The translations under genes were made by a program, and so were the position numbers. Below, piece by piece: positions 5,169 through 6,135 of a stretch of DNA of 6,135 bases (positions within the stretch are counted from its first letter, which is position 1; each line of letters begins with the position of its first letter). The stretch lies in contig DIZR01000075.1 of NCBI GenBank assembly GCA_002429425.1, positions 1 to 6,135 of the forward strand. The letters are read 5' to 3'. The DNA comes from Patescibacteria group bacterium UBA6023. GTDB taxonomy: Bacteria > Patescibacteriota > Minisyncoccia > Phycocordibacterales > UBA6899. The notes under the pieces are model-generated. The model was given only the letters and a program-made list of their open reading frames with translations, was not told where the DNA came from and made no database searches.

Positions 5169-5192
5169 TTCGGATACACGACCATATACGAA
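5169..5192. promoter_or_regulatory. dif-like imperfect inverted repeat upstream of the recombinase
   Basis: TTCGGATA (5169-5176) and TATACGAA (5185-5192) are inverted copies with one mismatch, separated by 8 bases. The left half, read from 5168 (ATTTCGGATAC), agrees with the XerC half-site of proteobacterial dif (RNTKCGCATAA) at nine of eleven positions. The right half agrees poorly with the XerD half-site. It lies in the divergent promoter gap, so a repressor site is equally possible. Confidence 0.3.
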
Positions 5193-5225
5193 TGATGCTG
5201 TTTGGGTTGTGCATAAGTTCATGTG

Positions 5226-5254
5226 TTGAAAAAAGGGAATGCTAGTGATACGAT
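5226..5254 (+). promoter_or_regulatory. Promoter of the small acidic protein genes
   Basis: TTGAAA (5226-5231) and TACGAT (5249-5254) are separated by 17 bases, and TGA before the -10 box provides a TGn extension. Transcription would start at about 5261, leaving an 11-base leader without a Shine-Dalgarno site before the ATG at 5272. Confidence 0.6.
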
Positions 5255-5271
5255 AAGAGCAACATTTATCT

Positions 5272-5496
5272 ATGCAACCCCAGGAAACATCACCAATATA
5301 TGAGGAGTTCATTTCACCCACAGAAGGAGAGGCGTATGAAGATATCTCTACTTCTTTTTCTGATGGAATGGAACCGATAACATTTCCTGAAATGCTCACA
5401 AAAGAAAATTATCAAGGAGTATTTGGTGCAACATTACCCGAAGGCTTAAGTCCTGATATTTTTGAACAAGGTGGTTCTCTCAGTTTATCTGAATAA
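5272..5496 (+). CDS. Small, very acidic protein of unknown function
   Basis: I do not recognise this 74-residue protein. It has 15 acidic residues against a single lysine and no arginine. It is rich in proline, serine and glycine, and has no membrane segment, signal peptide or cysteine. It is likely soluble and partly disordered. A good promoter (5226-5254) directly precedes it, which supports it as a real gene despite the lack of a Shine-Dalgarno site. The next gene follows after ten bases in the same direction, so the two are probably co-transcribed. A short stretch (EFISPTEGEA, 12-21) loosely resembles [10 protein letters not shown] in the neighbour, but this is too weak to claim paralogy. 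A charge-mimicking inhibitor or adaptor role would be speculation. Confidence 0.6.
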   Translation: MQPQETSPIYEEFISPTEGEAYEDISTSFSDGMEPITFPEMLTKENYQGVFGATLPEGLSPDIFEQGGSLSLSE

Positions 5497-5506
5497 CTAT
5501 TTCATT

Positions 5507-5728
5507 ATGTCATTTCCAAGTTTTACAGGAGAACAACAAATTAGTCCGGAGATTAGTATCATCGGGGGTGACTTTTTTCCTCGAGAGGAGGAGGGCGCGC
5601 CCGTCAATATATCTCAAATGAACAAGGAACTTGAAGGAATGACTGAAAGTATCATATTTGAGGTATCAAATGAGAAACAAGATACCATGCTTGAGCATTT
5701 TCTCAGACAAGAGGAAGAAAAAATATAG
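5507..5728 (+). CDS. Second small acidic protein of unknown function
   Basis: From the ATG at 5507 the product has 73 residues, with 16 acidic against 5 basic residues. The N-terminal third is uncharged and rich in phenylalanine, serine and isoleucine. The C-terminal half (from about residue 38) is charged and likely helical, ending in an EEE-containing tail. I do not recognise it. A longer frame opens at TTG 5462, but that start lies inside the preceding gene and has no ribosome binding site. The ATG ten bases after the preceding stop is more natural and could be reached by reinitiation. No Shine-Dalgarno site is visible. The gene ends 49 bases before the rpsO start and overlaps no other strong candidate. 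Confidence 0.55.
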   Translation: MSFPSFTGEQQISPEISIIGGDFFPREEEGAPVNISQMNKELEGMTESIIFEVSNEKQDTMLEHFLRQEEEKI

Positions 5729-5741
5729 TATACATAAACAC

Positions 5742-5770
5742 TTGCGCTTTTTTTTCTTTTGTGCTACGAT
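5742..5770 (+). promoter_or_regulatory. Extended -10 promoter of rpsO
   Basis: TGCTACGAT (5762-5770) is a TGn-extended -10 box, with TTGCGC (5742-5747) at the -35 position 17 bases upstream. Seven bases separate the -10 box from the ATG at 5778, so the mRNA would be leaderless or nearly so. This supports 5778 as the true start rather than an in-frame upstream codon at 5658. Confidence 0.55.
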
Positions 5771-5777
5771 ATCACAC

Positions 5778-6041
5778 ATGCTAACAGCAAAGAAAAAACA
5801 GGTCGTCATGGTCAAAACTCAACGTCACGTTACTGACACTGGTTCTCCAGAAGTACAGGTCGCAATTTTGAGCCAGCAGATCAATGAGCTCGCAGCGCAC
5901 TTGAAGGAAAATAAAAAAGACCATCATTCGCGCCGAGGTTTACTTAAAATGGTTTCTGATCGCCGTGCACACCTCAAATATCTCAAAAAGAAAAGTGAGG
6001 AAAAATACAACTCACTCGTCAAGAAGCTCGGCATAAAGTAA
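5778..6041 (+). CDS. rpsO: 30S ribosomal protein S15
   Basis: The 87-residue product closely matches S15, which is usually about 88-89 residues and binds the central domain of 16S rRNA early in 30S assembly. Diagnostic segments are [19 protein letters not shown] (20-38), the [15 protein letters not shown] block (45-59) with its conserved HHSRRGL, and [13 protein letters not shown] (62-74), followed by the basic C-terminal helix. The same frame is open back to 5658, but those residues do not match S15, overlap the previous gene and lie upstream of the -10 box, so ATG 5778 is the start. Many bacteria autoregulate rpsO through its mRNA leader. The predicted leader is too short for that here. A terminator overlapping the stop codon ends the gene, so any following gene needs its own promoter. 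Confidence 0.97.
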   Translation: MLTAKKKQVVMVKTQRHVTDTGSPEVQVAILSQQINELAAHLKENKKDHHSRRGLLKMVSDRRAHLKYLKKKSEEKYNSLVKKLGIK

Positions 6042-6060
6042 TACACTTGTCGGGCTTTTT
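6024..6060 (+). terminator. Terminator overlapping the rpsO stop
   Basis: AAGCTCGGCA (6024-6033) pairs with TGTCGGGCTT (6048-6057) through ten pairs, two of them G-T wobbles. The stop codon lies in the 14-base loop. A T run reaches 6060. The stem uses the last rpsO codons, a compact arrangement in which a translating ribosome at the stop would delay hairpin formation. The remaining 75 bases show no assignable feature. Confidence 0.65.
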
Positions 6061-6135
6061 GTTTCCATGATGAGACTTATGCATTTTGCGCATTTCTTTG
6101 TTGCTTCGATCGTTTGCTTCCGCGCAGTAGGCCAC

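Noticed and set aside
5462..5506. Longer start (TTG 5462) for the second acidic protein
   Set aside because: It would overlap the preceding gene, uses a rare start codon and has no ribosome binding site. ATG 5507 just past the preceding stop fits better.
5658..5777. N-terminal extension of rpsO to 5658
   Set aside because: The extra 40 residues do not match S15, overlap the acidic-protein gene and lie upstream of the -10 box. The conserved S15 length starts at 5778.
6067..6135. Open frame from ATG 6067 to the window end, and an open minus-strand frame from the edge
   Set aside because: About 23 codons are too few to judge, no promoter or ribosome binding site is visible, and no family is recognised. 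Many bacteria have pnp after rpsO, but nothing here shows it.
1..6135. CRISPR array, insertion sequence or toxin-antitoxin pair
   Set aside because: No regularly spaced repeats and no transposase are present. The small acidic pair has no toxin or antitoxin motif that I can recognise.

Overview
The window reads as a piece of a small, AT-leaning bacterial chromosome. It holds two tRNA genes, cca, a Nudix-family gene, an exonuclease III gene, a Xer-type tyrosine recombinase, two small unknown acidic proteins and rpsO. The standard genetic code fits every frame. Neither tRNA gene encodes its own CCA end. Several genes start right behind a -10 box without a Shine-Dalgarno site. This suits a reduced-genome lineage such as Patescibacteria/CPR (Parcubacteria-like), but that placement is an inference from style, not a homology search.

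Layout. Positions 1-254 hold a terminator palindrome, then a strongly folded non-coding stretch that contains a second copy of the 3' end of the neighbouring tRNA gene. tRNA-Gly(GCC) (minus, 255-325) and tRNA-Arg(UCG) (plus, 444-515) are divergent, each with its own promoter. The tRNA-Arg gene runs into a series of hairpins up to about 615. Then follow cca (760-2247, plus) and a Nudix-family gene (2397-3062, plus) with its own promoter, a possible operator and the only strong Shine-Dalgarno site in the window. That gene ends in a terminator that abuts the convergent xth gene (3100-3870, minus).

A 331-base gap (3871-4201) separates xth from the Xer-type recombinase (4202-5140, minus). Next to xth the gap carries a cluster of sequences resembling the ParB site parS. 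A divergent promoter region (5147-5271), with a dif-like inverted repeat, leads to two small acidic proteins (5272-5496 and 5507-5728, plus) and then rpsO (5778-6041, plus), which ends in a terminator. The last 75 bases show nothing certain.

How the parts may work together. The CCA-adding enzyme is needed to finish tRNAs that lack an encoded CCA, such as the two beside it. The recombinase, a parS-like cluster and a dif-like repeat lie within about 1.3 kb, which hints at a chromosome-maintenance locus, though only the recombinase is certain. No complete new defence or mobile system is visible. The most unusual signals are the parS-like cluster, the tRNA-trailer structures with a shared 11-base loop, and the repeated extended -10/leaderless start design.
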